Part shown: one piece after another, positions 22,498 to 40,990 of the stretch
Layout: every line of letters starts with the position of its first letter
Position numbering within the stretch: the stretch's first letter is position 1
Assembly (NCBI RefSeq): GCF_037893015.1
Contig: NC_133660.1
Span: 287,281,078 to 287,345,077, forward strand
From: Macrotis lagotis
Taxonomy: Eukaryota; Chordata; Mammalia; Peramelemorphia; Peramelidae
Length of the DNA stretch: 64,000 bases
Direction: 5' to 3'
Position numbers and translations under genes: made by a program
Notes under the pieces: generated by a model
Told to the model about the DNA's origin: nothing
The model's input: only the letters and a program-made list of their open reading frames with translations
Database searches by the model: none

Positions 22498-24054
22498 GAG
22501 ACTTGACATGGGTGTAGCATCTCATTCGAGTCCGAAAGCAGTGTTGGGATGTGAGCATTATTTACTCCCACTTTGTGGGTCAGAGTGAGGTCTGGGAAGG
22601 TTCAATGACTTATTTGTGCAGACTCATGGCCCTGGTCTGGGTCCATCTTTCTATTTGCTGCAGCTGTTTCTCAAATCCTCTCATAAAGCAGGCAGATCTC
22701 AGCAGTGTTTGGTGCTGATGCCAACCCTCCCAGGTTGCTCTTCTTCCCTTCCAGGGCCCCTGGGCTCCAGGCCCTCCTGTCAGTGCCCACTGGGCCATCT
22801 ATTCCATTAACCTTGGCTGTGTGATTGACTCCCCTCTTTTTCACCGTGTCTTTCACCCCTATTAGTTCACTCATGCATGACAGTGGGAGGCCTGCACCTT
22901 CCAGGGGGCTTCCCTCTGAAGCTCGAGCCTCAGGCTCTTCCTGGGAAATGGGACGAGCCTAGACCCCCCCCCCCTTCAGTTTGCAGATATATCTCTGTCT
23001 CATCTGTGACCAGGCCACATCACTGAGAGGGGGATCCTGGGTTGGTGTGTCATCGGTCAGAAAACCAAGACTTTTATTTTGTTCTTGCTTGATGGGACTT
23101 TATCCTTGACCTTGGAGAAGTCCCGAAAGTCTTCAGTTCCACAAGGCCCCTTAGTGGCCTGTGGGGGAGGAGCTGGGAATGAGGAGAAGCTGCCATGGGG
23201 GTTGACCTGGCAGAGTTCCTCTGTGACTATTCTCAGCTTCAGGTTCTCCTTGCCTGGCTGGCTCTGGAAGCAGAGATGGCATCCTCATCTCCCAAGTGGC
23301 CTGGCCCTGGGACTGTCCACTAGCCTTTGGGCCCCTCTATCTGCAAGATTTCAGACTGAGTGGTGCATTTCAGCTGAGGTAGGAAGCAGGAGTCTGTTCT
23401 AGGAAAGCCAGAGTTCCTGAGGAGCCAGGCTCTTGCTCTTTCCACCCCATAAAGAGAATGCTGAGGACCCCAAAGAAGACACCTGCATACTATCCCCTTT
23501 GGCATTGCGGGAGGGCTTTGTCCACCCTTTGGTCTTCTGAGAGCACCTCCAGTCCTTGTGCTGTGGCTCATCTGTCCATCAGCCCTCCCCACCCCCTTCA
23601 GAGCACTCCCCTCTACATCTCATCACCCCACTTTGACTTGTCTGAGAAAGAAGAGGCTGAGCCCCCATCTGTAAAATGTCAGACCACAACTGAAACCCTT
23701 CACCTCCTTGGACAGCTGCCTATGGCCTGTCTGCGGCTCCTGGGAATAAGAGGACAAGGTGACCGTTTTCCGTGACCCCTCATCCACGGGGTGACGTCCT
23801 CGGAGGTCGTGGCTCACATTGAGGTGTGACCAAGCAAGCCATCAGCACGGGGCCGGGATCCTAGTGGCCCTCGTGGGCTGTTAGGATAGTATAATGATAA
23901 GGAGCTTGTCCTAATGGGTGGCTGCTCTAAGATGAGCTGACTGAGCACCCCAAGGTTCCATCTTCCAAACAATGATTTCTTAAGCCATGCGTGGCAAGGA
24001 CCTAACAAGCCGGGACAAGCTCCTCAGCTTAGGCCTGGACCCCAAATGCAGAGG

Positions 24055-24170
24055 GGGAGGGCATTAAAAACAATTAAGGCCAGTTAATTAAAAGTAAACA
24101 ATACATCCTTAGGCAATCTAATTTCTAATTGGAAGAATGATCAGGCATTCCAAGTTCAGAGCAGGAGAGT
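24055..24170. promoter_or_regulatory. AT-rich, homeobox/SOX/FOX motif cluster (candidate element)
   Basis: A short AT-rich island in GC-moderate surroundings holds AACAATTAA, GTTAATTAA, GTAAACAATA and TCTAATTGG within about 100 bases. These resemble homeodomain, SOX and FOX sites. It is not part of a repeat I recognise. Enhancer status is a guess from motif density. Confidence 0.25.
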
Positions 24171-24715
24171 GAATCTGCGCAGTTCTCTGGATTCAGAAAT
24201 AGGTGTCCCTACCCCCCCCATTGGGAATGCGAGGAACGTGGCAAAAGTAAGCGATGACCAGTATGGATCCAGCATCCGTCTTTGGACCTTACTGGTTTCT
24301 GGCCAACATAACCTAGGTCCTTAGTTAAGGGTCTCTAAGCATGCAGGGCCAGGTTCAAATGATGCAATAAGGGTTCTTCCCACATTTGAATCAAGTCTTC
24401 TCACCAGATGGAAATGGGGCACGACCCACAATTTAACAGAAAGGGAACTGAGCTAGCTCAGAATTGAGTCATGAGATGGAGACACTATGGTCCACTCACT
24501 TCCCATAATTAACCACTTGTTGTCCTAACCCTCTCAGTTTTCCTCTTGGTCATGGGGTAGTCAACGGCCTCCTTCCCACCAAGACGCTCTTATCTGTAAG
24601 CCAGATCTACAAGGATTTTTTCAAATTTTCATCATCAGAATTACCTAAATCAGGTTTCAGATCAAACTCTTGAGAGGGCTCCCCATGGACTGATTTTGAG
24701 AAGGGAGATTTCCAT

Positions 24716-24729
24716 GTCACCATGGAAAC
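24716..24729. promoter_or_regulatory. X-box (RFX-type) motif
   Basis: GTCACCATGGAAAC closely matches the RFX palindrome GTTNCCATGGNAAC. Second such site in VPS37C intron 1. Confidence 0.35.
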
Positions 24730-25129
24730 CAAGACAACATAAATAAAAACACCAGGAAACTACTGGAGAATGTGGATGTCAGATGTACTTTTCAGATGAC
24801 TATTCCCCTGATCCCCATTGGCCTGGTTGTGAAATGGAAAAAAAACAAAAACAAAGCCCCAACTCAAACTCCATCCTCAGGGTCCAGCCCTGCGATGTTG
24901 GTGTGGAGGAGGGAGCTCTAGGGAGCGCACAACTTGGGGAATGAGGATTGTAGGTGGACTGAGCCAAATGGTGCCTGATGGTCCTGGTGGCATGCACCAC
25001 AGGGAGGCAGAATTAACCCCAGGAAGAGCCCGTTGTGGAGGGCTGGGGTTTGCCATTGGAGAATCTCAACATGCTTTGGAAATGTGGGCTCCACCACGCC
25101 CTGTAAAGATGGTAGCACCTCTTGGTGCC

Positions 25130-25346
25130 TATTGGTTGGATGCATTCTCCTCCCTCCTCCTCCTCCTCCTCTTCTTCCCCCTCCCCTCCCCCTCCTCTCT
25201 TCCCTCTTTTTCTCCTCTCCCCACTCTAGGTCTGTCTGTCTCCCTTTTCTTTCCTTTCTTCCCCCTTCTTCCCTCTCTTCACCACTTTCTCTCCTCATTT
25301 TCTCCCAGTCTGTCTCCTCTCTTCCCTCCTCTGTCTCCTTTCATCC

Positions 25347-25428
<82 letters not shown>

Positions 25429-25436
25429 CAAAGGAA
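25130..25436. repeat. Pyrimidine tract with (TGTC)n and (TC)n microsatellites
   Basis: About 300 bp of almost pure C/T on the + strand, ending in about eleven CTGT units (25347-25390) and about twenty TC units (25390-25430). Mirror-symmetric polypurine/polypyrimidine DNA of this length can form triplex (H-DNA). Open frames here are composition artefacts. Confidence 0.95.
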
Positions 25437-25509
25437 ACGCCTGTCAGAACATCTCAGAGCTGGCTGTCCGCTGCCTCAATTCATCATACAGTGCATCCAG
25501 ATTTTTGGG

Positions 25510-25655
25510 CAGGCTTTAAAGCTTGCAAAGCATTTTTACATATTACAAACTTGATGCCCACAGCCATCTTAGACGGCATCCGTACTCTACAGATGAGGAA
25601 ATGGGAGGCTAGAGTGGTTCAGTGACTCGTCCTGCACCTAATCAAGGCCTTGTGT
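25510..25655 (-). mobile_element. MIR/THER-like SINE, antisense
   Basis: 'aaagcttgcaaagcattttt', 'actctacagatgaggaaatg' and 'gttcagtgactcgtcctgca' in antisense CORE-SINE order. Confidence 0.65.
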
Positions 25656-26664
25656 TTGAAGGCCACTCTACGGAGACTTGACGGAGAGAAGACGAAGCTC
25701 TTATCTTGGATCCCCAACATCCTTGGAATGTTTCAAACTCAGAAGGGTCAATTTGGGAGCCTTTCATGTCACAGGTTTCAGACAAGGAGCAAAGGAGCCT
25801 TGTTTTGGCAGATTAAGGGGTAAAAAGCATTTCATTATGTTAATGAAAATATTTTCTTTCTGGATTTGCTGCCACTGCCAATTTTCTTTCCCAGCTGAGA
25901 AACAGAAAAGAGGACTATGAAAATAAGAACCAATCAGTGGTGAAGAAAGGCTTAGCAGGTTACTGCCAGGACATGACTCTGGACCGGGAAAGGATCCCAA
26001 GACCATCTAATGGGACCCACAACAGTCCTCTCTGGAGTTTCCCTGGCAAGAGGCCATCTGGCCCGACTTGTCACTCTCAAATGGTTCATTGTGAGGGAGA
26101 TGTCAGGTATCCTAGAGCATGGAAGACTGGACCCTGCATTTGGGGCTTGACCGTGTGACCAGAGGCAGGTTACCTCCCTGCTGGGAGCCCCAATTATTAG
26201 CCCCTCTAAAAATAGGAGCCCATGATCAAACTGGGAATTAGAAGCTCTGAAAATCTCAACATGCTGTAAACTGTCAGTCTCCCCCCCCCCCCCAGATTTG
26301 AATAATCGAGCTGGGAGCCTTCAAAGTGTCGATGCCAGAGTTGGGTCAGGATTCCCCCTTCTCTTGTGCCAGATGAGTTGTCTTCAAGCTCCACTAGAAA
26401 GCCACTGTCATTGCCCCCTCCCCACCTCCCCCCATCACTACCACCATCCCCGTCCTGCGAATTCTTACACATGACTTCCTGCCATCCGCTACCTGTTCTG
26501 GCTTCCTCTCTTAAGTGACTGACCTCACATAGTCTATCAGAACCGGAGGGGACTAGGCTCACCCCTGCCTGCCTTGCTGCCCGTCACATTCACTCCTTCT
26601 GACCCGCTGACCTTCAAGCCATGACAGTTGCAGGAGAGTGAGCCAAATGATGGTTCTTTTTTTT

Positions 26665-27280
26665 TCCTTTTAAGATTTTATTTTGAGTTTTACAATTTTT
26701 CCTCCTAATCTTGCTTCCCCCCCCCACCCCCACAGAAGGCAGTCTGTTGGTCTTTACATTGTTTCCATCTAAGTTGAATGTGATGAGAGAGAAATCATAC
26801 TCTTAAGAAAAATAAAGTATGAGAGATAGCAGAATTACATAATAAGATAATGGGTTTTTTTTTTCTAAATTAAAGGGAATAGTCCTTGGTCTTTGTTCAT
26901 ACTCCACAGGTCTTTCTCTGGATACAGATGACATTCTCCATCGCAGACAGCCCCAAATTGTCCTTGATTGTTGCACTGATAAAATGAGCTTGTCCATCAA
27001 GGTTGATCATCACCCCCATGTTGCTGTTAGGGTGTACAATGTTTTTCTGGTTCTGCTCATCTCACTCAGCATCAGTTCATCTAAATCCCTCCAGGCTTTC
27101 CTGAGTTTCCATCCCTCCTGGTTTCTAATGGAACAATAGTGTTCCATGACATACACATACCACAGTTTGTTAAGCCATTCCCCAACTGAAGGACATTTAC
27201 TTAATTTACAATTCTTTGCCACCACAAACAGGGCTGCTATAAATATTTTTGTACAAGTGATGTTTCTACCCTTTTTAAAA
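26665..27280 (-). mobile_element. L1 LINE 3' end, antisense
   Basis: Reverse complement shows the end of L1 ORF2 and 3' UTR: 'gtggcaaagaattgtaaatt', 'ggggaatggcttaacaaact', 'gatgctgagtgagatgagc', 'gatgatcaaccttgatgg', 'tatccagagaaagacctgtg', and an 'aaaataaaatctt' end. Same subfamily as 45.5-46.1 kb. It lies in VPS37C intron 1, opposite to transcription. Confidence 0.85.
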
Positions 27281-29455
27281 TGATGGTTTTTTTAAAAAAG
27301 TATTTTTAATCTCTTTTTTGCATTACCTTTCCCTTTTGGCCCTCCACCAGCTATCTCATGTAACTCTGCAGCAAAGATTAAACTTAAAGGAGCTTCCATT
27401 CTATTAGAGACAGGAATGGTGTCATTCTATACTTGTGAACATCAACAGAATCGACTAATCTATGCCAAGTGCTAAGTACTAGCTAGCTTGGGGGAAGGAG
27501 GGGGCTCTAGCCATAGGGAAGATAAGGACAAGAGAGGAAGGGAGCATCTATCAGGCATGAGGAATTGTCAGACCAAATGGTCAGGAAATGGGTGAGTGAG
27601 GTACAGAGACAAGGTCAGCTTGGCTTCATTGTGAGGCTGCTAAGGTCAGTGAAAGCCCAACAACAGAAGAGCATTGGTGAAGAGGTTTCAGATCCTCCTG
27701 ATAGATCTGAAGTACGATGGCATCAGAAGTGCAGTTTCCTTCATGAGCTCCATTTGTGCCAAGAAGAGTGGCCTTCTTCTAAGTTAAGCTGTGAGGGAAC
27801 GTGCCAGTCCAGCCTGAGCCCCCACCTGAGGAAGCCTTTCCTTCAGCACAGACATTTGGGGGAAGCAGCAGCGAAGAAACCAAGGGCTGAGGACCAGGGT
27901 TCCAGAAGCCAGGCTTTTCTTCCTAGTTCTCCCACAGCCCACTCTCTGACCTCCCTCTGTCCATTCCAGCCTCTCCCAGGATGGCCGCTCTAAATGTGTC
28001 ACTCACTGCCCAGATGGCAGAGTGACCCAGCTTCCTGTTGAACCCTGTCCCTACCTGGTCTCAAGCTCCCTTTCCTTTGCAGCCCCATGACCCCCTGCTC
28101 CTCTGAACAGGCTTTGGGTGGCTTTGTGCAGCCCTCCTTCCTTCCTTCCACCCCTTAGCACCCGCACCCCTAGTTTGCTTCCTTATCTTTGGAACCCAAT
28201 AATGGTGGTTTCTTTTCTAATTTCCTGCACATCGTGATGCTTCCTGGTAGATTTGTGAAGCTTCACCAGTATCAGCCCATTCTTGGTGGTGCCTGGGGTC
28301 TTAGAGGCAGGTCATAGTGGGCAACTGGGTGCCAGTCCCTCCAGAATGGGGATGTTGCCCCTTCAGCTCCTAAGGCACCAGCTACTGACAGATGGTTTGA
28401 AGAAGGCCTATTATTTTCCCAGGCTTGAGTTTCCTGGGATATCTGCTGGGTCCCAAGACCAAGGGCTATGTTCTTCTGCCTTGGAGATTACCACATTTCC
28501 TGGGGAGGTGGTTTCGGTCGTATTCATCTTCTCTTCCCTAGCCTTCTCTCCACTTCTGATCCTGCTAGCTACTACTGCTAAGACCAGGGGACTTGGTCCC
28601 TTCCTTCTTTCTTGTTGTCCCTGGCCAGCATTTGTGGATTTGGACAGGCCGCCTCACACAGCGATCAGATGTTCAAGGCAAGGTGACTGTAGAGTGTGTC
28701 CAGTTCAGATGTGGTTGGCCATCATGCTACACCCCACCATACCATATGCTGGCCATCAGGACCTTTTTTCCACTATCCCAGGGTTGTATCTGGGCCCTAT
28801 AGAACTCAGACTTGCTGAGGCTGCCAGTGAAACCCACACCTGGGAAGAATACCTAGGGGAAACCTGAATTGTCTGTGGCTAAATGTACCAGGGCAGCTTA
28901 CCCGAGGCTCCAGGACTGAGGCCAGAGAATGCCTCTGGGTGGGAAGTTCAAAGTATTTGTGGCAGGGACAGAAATAGAATCTGCCTGGGCAAGGGTCCGG
29001 GGTGGGAGGGCATTGTGGGAAGCATTCTCCTGCAGCTGTTTTGTCCCCCCCTCAACCTCCACCTACTGCCTCTTCCCAATCACCTGTGTATTCAGGAGGT
29101 GGGAGACTGTTGGCTGATTGAGGTGCACTGGGTTTGGATGGCGGCTCTGCTCTGGGTTACTAATGTGATCCCAGGCAACGTTACCCCCCCCCAACACCTC
29201 AGTTTCCTTCTCTGTAAAATTTGCCACCTGGGTACATGGCAGAGCCTTACAGCTTAAAATGAGAAGGTTGGACTAGAGGGTCTTCAAGGTTCCTCTCCAT
29301 AGACCTTTTCCTTCTTACCTTTGTCTTTTCATGTGAGGCTCCTGGTAGAACCAGCCTGGCCAGAGTCATGAGAAGTGGTTGACTGACAGGACTAAGGGGG
29401 CTCGTTATCATGGAGATGCTCATGCTGATCCTTAGCCCTTTTTCTTCTTCTGTAG
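27281..29455. other. Distal VPS37C intron 1, no recognised element
   Basis: Mostly unique sequence. A 142-codon frame (27565-27993) and a 194-codon frame (28283-28867) are open on + but show no family I know, no matching splice logic and no codon pattern I can defend. Confidence 0.4.
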
Positions 29456-29471
29456 TCATTCCCCGAGGAAG

Positions 29472-35340
<5,869 letters not shown>

Positions 35341-36635
35341 ACAAATCCTCACACGTTGCCTCCTCTCACTCCCACCTATGCCACGGATGTTGGTCCGACC
35401 ATTGCTGCCGCTTAAGATTTGGGTTAAAGAGCTGTTGACCCTGCCTGCAGACTTTGGGGGGAGGCTTGACCCATGCAGACACCTGATAAACCAGGGGTGG
35501 TGTGGCTAAGATCCAGGCCAGGCTTACACAGCAAGGGAGAAGGAAGGCCCACTGGTCTAGCAGCCAATCGAGGGCTAGCCAAACAAGGGAGCAGATGTGG
35601 AAGCTGTGTACATACAGACATGCCCCCCCCCGCCATGGTTCTCTCTGAAACTCTTCTGGGGGGCTTGGCTGCTGCAGACACGTTATACTGGCCACAAGTT
35701 GGGAGGTAGCAGTGGCAGATGGGGAATCCCTCTGAGCCTCCCTACAGGCTTAGATAATCTTTGAGGCAGGGCACTTCATATTTCCTCAAATGTTATATTT
35801 CTCTGACTTGTGTTAAAACACTAATGAGCAAAAGTGGGCTGAGCTTGGACCTTTTGCTGGTTCCGGAAGCAAAGACCTAGAACCAGAGGTTCTGAGAAGA
35901 TGGGCAGGCACTGGGTCTTCTGACAGAGGCTGGGTGGGGGAGCAAGTAGCTGCAGCTGAGGTTAGGGGGATGTCCCAGGCACAGAGGCACTCCCAGAGTG
36001 CCTTCTGAACCCCTTCTTTGCCCTTTAGTGCCTTTGTTCTTGGCTGCCTCTTTCCCCCTTCTTGCTCTTTCCTTCCGGTTAATGTAGGAAAGCTTTTCTC
36101 ATGGAGAGAAGTTCTGCAAGTCACCTTGAATGGTGCTTTCCAAACACTAATATGTCCTCTTATTCTCCCTGCATCTTCCATTTGTCCTTAGGATGTAAGT
36201 TCAAGGACAGGCCCCTCTTGTTTGGTTTTGGTGGCAGCATCCACTAGATTATGGGTTTATGTTTAGTGATAAGGGTGTTAAGAACAGGACCCCCCCCCCC
36301 GGGGTTTGAGTCATCTGGTTCTTTCTGAAATCAGTGTAGTCAACCAGTCAGATCTCGGAGGAGTGATTGTTCTGAAAGTTGAATGTAACTTGGACTGTCC
36401 AAGACTGAATTGTTAACCATTTGGCAGAACTTGAATGATGAGGGAGTTTGGAAGGGTTGGTAATGCCAGATTACATTTTCTCAATATATTGCCAAATTCT
36501 GCTTGCTTTCCCATAAATTATTTACAAAGAGAATTTACTAATGGGCTCTATTGGTTTGAATGCTTCGGAATTAGATGGATGATGTCCCTCATCAATGATT
36601 AATCATTACAATAAACCAGATGTGCACTCTGCGGT
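35341..36635 (+). other. VPS37C: VPS37C 3' UTR
   Basis: Unique, non-repetitive sequence follows the stop. The first good polyadenylation signal, AATAAA, is at 36610-36615, with a GT-rich stretch ('ggctatggtgggtttg') about 30 nt later. An 11-nt C-run at 36290-36300 lies inside. The real end could differ. Confidence 0.6.
36610..36615 (+). terminator. VPS37C: Candidate VPS37C poly(A) signal
   Basis: Canonical AATAAA about 1.27 kb after the stop codon, followed by a GT-rich downstream element. Confidence 0.5.
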
Positions 36636-39600
36636 GTCCTGGCTATGGTGGGTTTGCAGAGTGCGGACACATCAACCTGGAAGACGCAATCGATCTTGGG
36701 TAGCCTTGCTCAATGGAAACATTTCCTTTCATCTCAGTAAAGCCCTGTCCGTGGCCATTCGTCTCCTGCCCTCGGATCTTTGGCCAGGTCTCTGGGGCCT
36801 CGTTGGGGCAGCACTCAACTTTAATCACCCAGACTTTGATTTCCTTGCTCTGCCATTAGCATCTCTTCCAGCTTCTGCTGAGCTAACTTTTCTGCTGTAT
36901 GAGCCCTCCCCACCCTGCCTGGATTGTTTGCCATTTTGTATGAATTGAACCCACAAGCAACTCTTCTGGGGGTACTATCCATACCAACCTGCCACTAGCT
37001 GGGGGGATTCAGGAATGACTTGCCTGTGCAACCCCCACACCTGTGAAATGCCCATTGACATTCAAACCTGGGAATCTGTGTTAGATGGGAATATGTGTGG
37101 AGGGGGTCGAGTATGAGAGATCTTGACCAACGGGACTGTTAAGTCGAAGAATGGAGCTATTCTAGTTGAATTCCACACCTTTTGCCATTGTGCTAGAGCC
37201 CCTGCCCCTGTGGAATGAGCACAAAATGGGAGTTGGGAGAAAGCCAGCTTGGGTAGAAGTTGAGAAGAGGCGCAGGTTTGAATTCCACCCCTTATACTAA
37301 CAAGCTGTTGGCAAAGACCGAATCTCGCTCATCTGTAAATGCCACCTTACCTCCCCTGAGAATGAAATGAAGCTTGAAAGAGTTTGAGGCCAAAGGATGC
37401 AGAATTGAAAGGACCCCGATGTCATATCACTTCCCCCCCCGCCCCCGTTTTGTAAAGGAAATAGAACTTCCAAAGGGTGAGCCTTGGCAGGCAGAAAATG
37501 AGAAGCTGGGTTGGAATTTTTCCTTCACTGGCCCGTTGACAAGTGGCCAGTTGGTGCTAACTCTGAGATGTTTCTCAGGGCTGTCTAGATCCAGGGAGCA
37601 TTTGAGAACCCTGAGCCAGTTGTACCTGGGAAGGACATTGAATTCTTGACTGAGACCAGAAGAAAACTGGAGAGGCTAAGCCCGGGTCCAAATGTGATGA
37701 GAAAGCAGATTTGGCTACATTTCTCGTAATGGGCTTCTAGGGTATGTTTGTCGGGCACTTGGGGTGGGCAGACAAAAAACTGGCTAGACAGCAGGGACAT
37801 TGAACAAATATGATTTTGGAGGAAGTAAGTCCTAGCATCCCCCTTGGGTAGCAGAATTAGGTGGTCCTTTGTACTGGTGTCAAAGTGGTCCATTTTTAAA
37901 CAGTTGCATATAACTTCTAGGATTTTATTTAGAAACTTGTAAGAGCATCTCACTTTCCCTTTTCCCCTCAGCTCACCCCAACAAAGTCACATTCACAGTC
38001 TCTGCCCCATCAATGACATATGCCTCGTAGATGCCCACTGGACACGCTGGGGCACACGTCCCTTTATGTAAGAATTCTTACTACAGAGCTAAGTAAGTCA
38101 TAGCACAGTCGGCCAACCCTGGAACATCAAAGAGATTTACAATCTATCGAGAAATTTGCTGCCTGGGATTTGGGATTCCAGCCAGTAGAGAAGCCATCTC
38201 TGTTTTCAGCTGCGTATCAATCGCTGTGCCTCGAGAAATGGGATTTACCGTATCCTTCCAGAAGGGGCAAACGAGGACCCACTAAGAACTATCCTAAGAA
38301 ACTCGGACTGAGTCAATGTTTCAGAGCCTCATTTTTGCCACCTGTAGGATCAGGAGTCTGGGAAAAGGACGACTAAAGTAGTTTGAGCATCCCATTCTTC
38401 TCGAGATCATAAATGTTATTGATTCCCTCTGTGTGTGAGTGGCATCTTCCTGCGCATCTCCTTCATGGAGTTCTTTCTGTGGCTCACTTTTACTGTGAGT
38501 TATCTTAATGAGCTGCTGCAACTTCCTAAGAGCTATGTCCCTTTCATTGTTCTTGAGGCTGGAAAAATTATACAGTGGTGGGAGAGGGCATTGATTGCCT
38601 AAGGCTCTACTTTTCTGATAAGTTAGACAAGGTTTGGTTAACTTTTTTAAAATTTTTTTGGTTAACTCTTTACTGAGAATGTGAGGACTAGAGATGTCAG
38701 CAAATGGACTGGATGAGTCTTTGCATGGGAAAGATTCAAGAATGTCCATATGCTCTTGGGCACCTGAAAGGGCTTGAGGAGGCCAACCTTCTGCCAACCA
38801 AACACCCTCTAGAATTGAGCATTCAGATATGAAGAAGAGCTTCCCAAAGGAATTTGAGGGACAGAATCACAGCCTAAAGAACAGACCAATCCGGCCAGAA
38901 GAGGCATTTCAACTGTAGGTGGCTGACCTTCACTCTAGTGACCTATGAGCAAGGCCCACAAATTTGTGTTCAGTCAGTATTTGATCAAGATCAAAGTAAA
39001 TGTTGACTGAGCATCTGTCCCATGGCTGGCCCTTATGAACTCATCTTGTGTGGGCTCTCTTTGGGCCGACAGCTGTCCCCCGCTGCCCCAAGTTCTCACA
39101 AGAGGAAGGAACACTTTGCTTATGGGCCAGAGGGGTGGACTAAATGACTTCAGGGCCAGATGTCCTGGGGCTAGTTTCTGGCTCTGTCTGCCTCGGTCTC
39201 TGTCCCAGTCTTTTTCTTTCAGATACAGACACACACACACACACACGGGGTGAACATACCCAATTTTTTCTGTGCACGTTTTTGTCCATGTCTCAGGATC
39301 TCTGAAATGAAATCTCAGGGAATGTTCAGACCTCAGGTTGTATAGAAAGCATTATTTACACAAAACATTAAAAACATTCTCATCCAATGAAACCAGTGTG
39401 AATTCTTCCCTGTTGCTCATCAGAGGAGGGGTCTGGAGTTGGCAGTGGTGAGCAAGGACCCTGGCCTTGGGGCACAGGTGGGTTAGGAGGGGGGCAGAGG
39501 TCTTTCCCAGTGTTCTCCAGACAGAGTCCTGCATTTCACCCAAATGAAAAGGATGGGAAGGGAAGAGTGCCAGAGCTATGTGTGGGGGGAGGTTTCCCTG

Positions 39601-39894
39601 AGTGGGAAAGAGGAAGGGCCAGAGCTATTCCTGTGGGTGGATGTGGGCGATGAGACAGTAGTGGCAATCTTGCTTCTGCCCCTTCACAGTTGAAAGTAAA
39701 ATCAGGAAATCATGTCAAGGTGATGAGTGCAGAAGATTCTCAGGAAGAAGGCACCTTGTGCCAGGCAACTCTTGGCTCAGCCTGGGCAAGAAGAAAGAAA
39801 ATAAGGCATGAAATGGAAATACAATATATCCAGGCATAATCTGGAAGCATGCTTTATCCAAAGGAAACCAAAGGAGCCTCCAGTTGGAGGGAAT
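36636..39894. other. Convergent intergenic region
   Basis: Mostly unique sequence between the 3' ends of VPS37C (+) and CD5 (-), with a short (AC)n at 39229-39246. A - strand AATAAA lies at about 37926-37931 and an AAATAAT at about 39350. Either could serve a spliced CD5 3' UTR, but no exon boundary can be fixed. Confidence 0.35.
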
Positions 39895-39906
39895 CCCTTG
39901 ACATTT

Positions 39907-40056
39907 TGTTTTTAGGTTTTTTTTGCAAGGCAATGGGGTTCAGTGGCTTGTCCAAGGCCACACAACTAGGTAATTATGTGTCTGAGGCTGGATTTGAACT
40001 CAGGTACTCCTGACTCCAGGGCCAGTGCTCTATCCACTGTGCCACCTAGCTGCCTC
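39907..40056 (-). mobile_element. Short marsupial SINE, first of a tandem pair
   Basis: Full antisense copy bounded by CCCTTGACATTT at 39895-39906 and 40057-40068. Confidence 0.92.
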
Positions 40057-40068
40057 CCCTTGACATTT

Positions 40069-40232
40069 CTTTTTTTTTTATTTAAGATTTTTTTTTTTTG
40101 CAAGGCAATGGGGTTAAGTGGCTTGCCCAAGGCCACACAGCTAGGTGATTATTAAGTGTTTGAGACTGGATTTGAACCCAGGTACTCCTGACTCCAGGCC
40201 TGGTGCTCTATCCATTGTGCCACCTAGCTGCC
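40069..40232 (-). mobile_element. Short marsupial SINE, second of a tandem pair
   Basis: Full antisense copy directly following the first. A third copy of the target sequence (CCCTGACATTTCT) begins at about 40234, so both SINEs used the same target site in the same orientation. Confidence 0.92.
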
Positions 40233-40829
40233 CCCCTGACATTTCTGAGGGACCTTGAGGGCCCCCATAGGACCCCACCACCTCAGGGCTGGAAGAGACC
40301 TCTGGGGGCATCTAGACCAAGCCTTATTTGAAGCACAGATTCCCTCTCTCTTTATCTATAGTCTCTGCTTGAAAGTCACTTGGGGGGGGGGGGGGCTCCC
40401 CACCTCCTGAGGTAGCCCATTGAGTCTTAGGGAGATTTCCTCATGCCCTAGATTTGTCCTGTCTGGCTCCAGATGACCAGATGAGCAGCAGTGAGTAGTC
40501 TGGTGGACGGAGAGCTTGAAGACCTAAGTTCAAATTTGGTCTCAGACCTGACTAGGGCACTGCCCTCTCTGAGTCTCTCAGGTCCCTTTCAGTTCTGAAT
40601 CTGTCATCCTGAGTGGCAAAGAGGCAAGATGGCCTTCTTAATGAGAGCTGCCCGACTGGGAAGTGGGTTGGTGGGCAGCCACCAAGCCTGACTGGCTTCT
40701 GGATAGGGGGTTGAGGGGATCCTTTCCTGAATCCAGGCCAGACTAGGAAGACCCTGAGATCCCCCTCTTCTCTTGGACCCTATGAGCCTGAAGTTTTCCG
40801 ACTTCCACCTGGAGGAAAGTTTCGAGGCC

Positions 40830-40990
40830 AGAGGTTGCCATCCTTTCATTTGACAGAGGAGGAAACAGAAGCCAGAGAGACTGGGAGAGGCTCAGGACCG
40901 CACAGGGAGTTCGTGAGAGAGCTGAGATTCGAACTGAGAGCCCCGCACTCCCAACCCACCACACACTACACCACCTCCCTCCCTCTAATG
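40830..40990 (-). mobile_element. MIR-like SINE, antisense
   Basis: 'tttcatttgacagaggagga', 'ctcaggaccgcacagggagt', 'agattcgaactgagagcccc' and 'acactacaccacctccc' in antisense order. Confidence 0.6.

Noticed and set aside
24918-25554. Leu/Ser-rich frames of 126 to 192 codons
   Set aside because: Produced by the pyrimidine-rich microsatellite tract.
27565-27993. 142-codon frame starting MSDQMVRKWVSE, faintly like a transposase helix-turn-helix
   Set aside because: The likeness covers about a dozen residues; no catalytic motifs or terminal repeats follow.
28283-28867. 194-codon open frame in VPS37C intron 1
   Set aside because: No family recognised, no splice or poly(A) context and no repeated motif. 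Possibly chance; a protein search would settle it.
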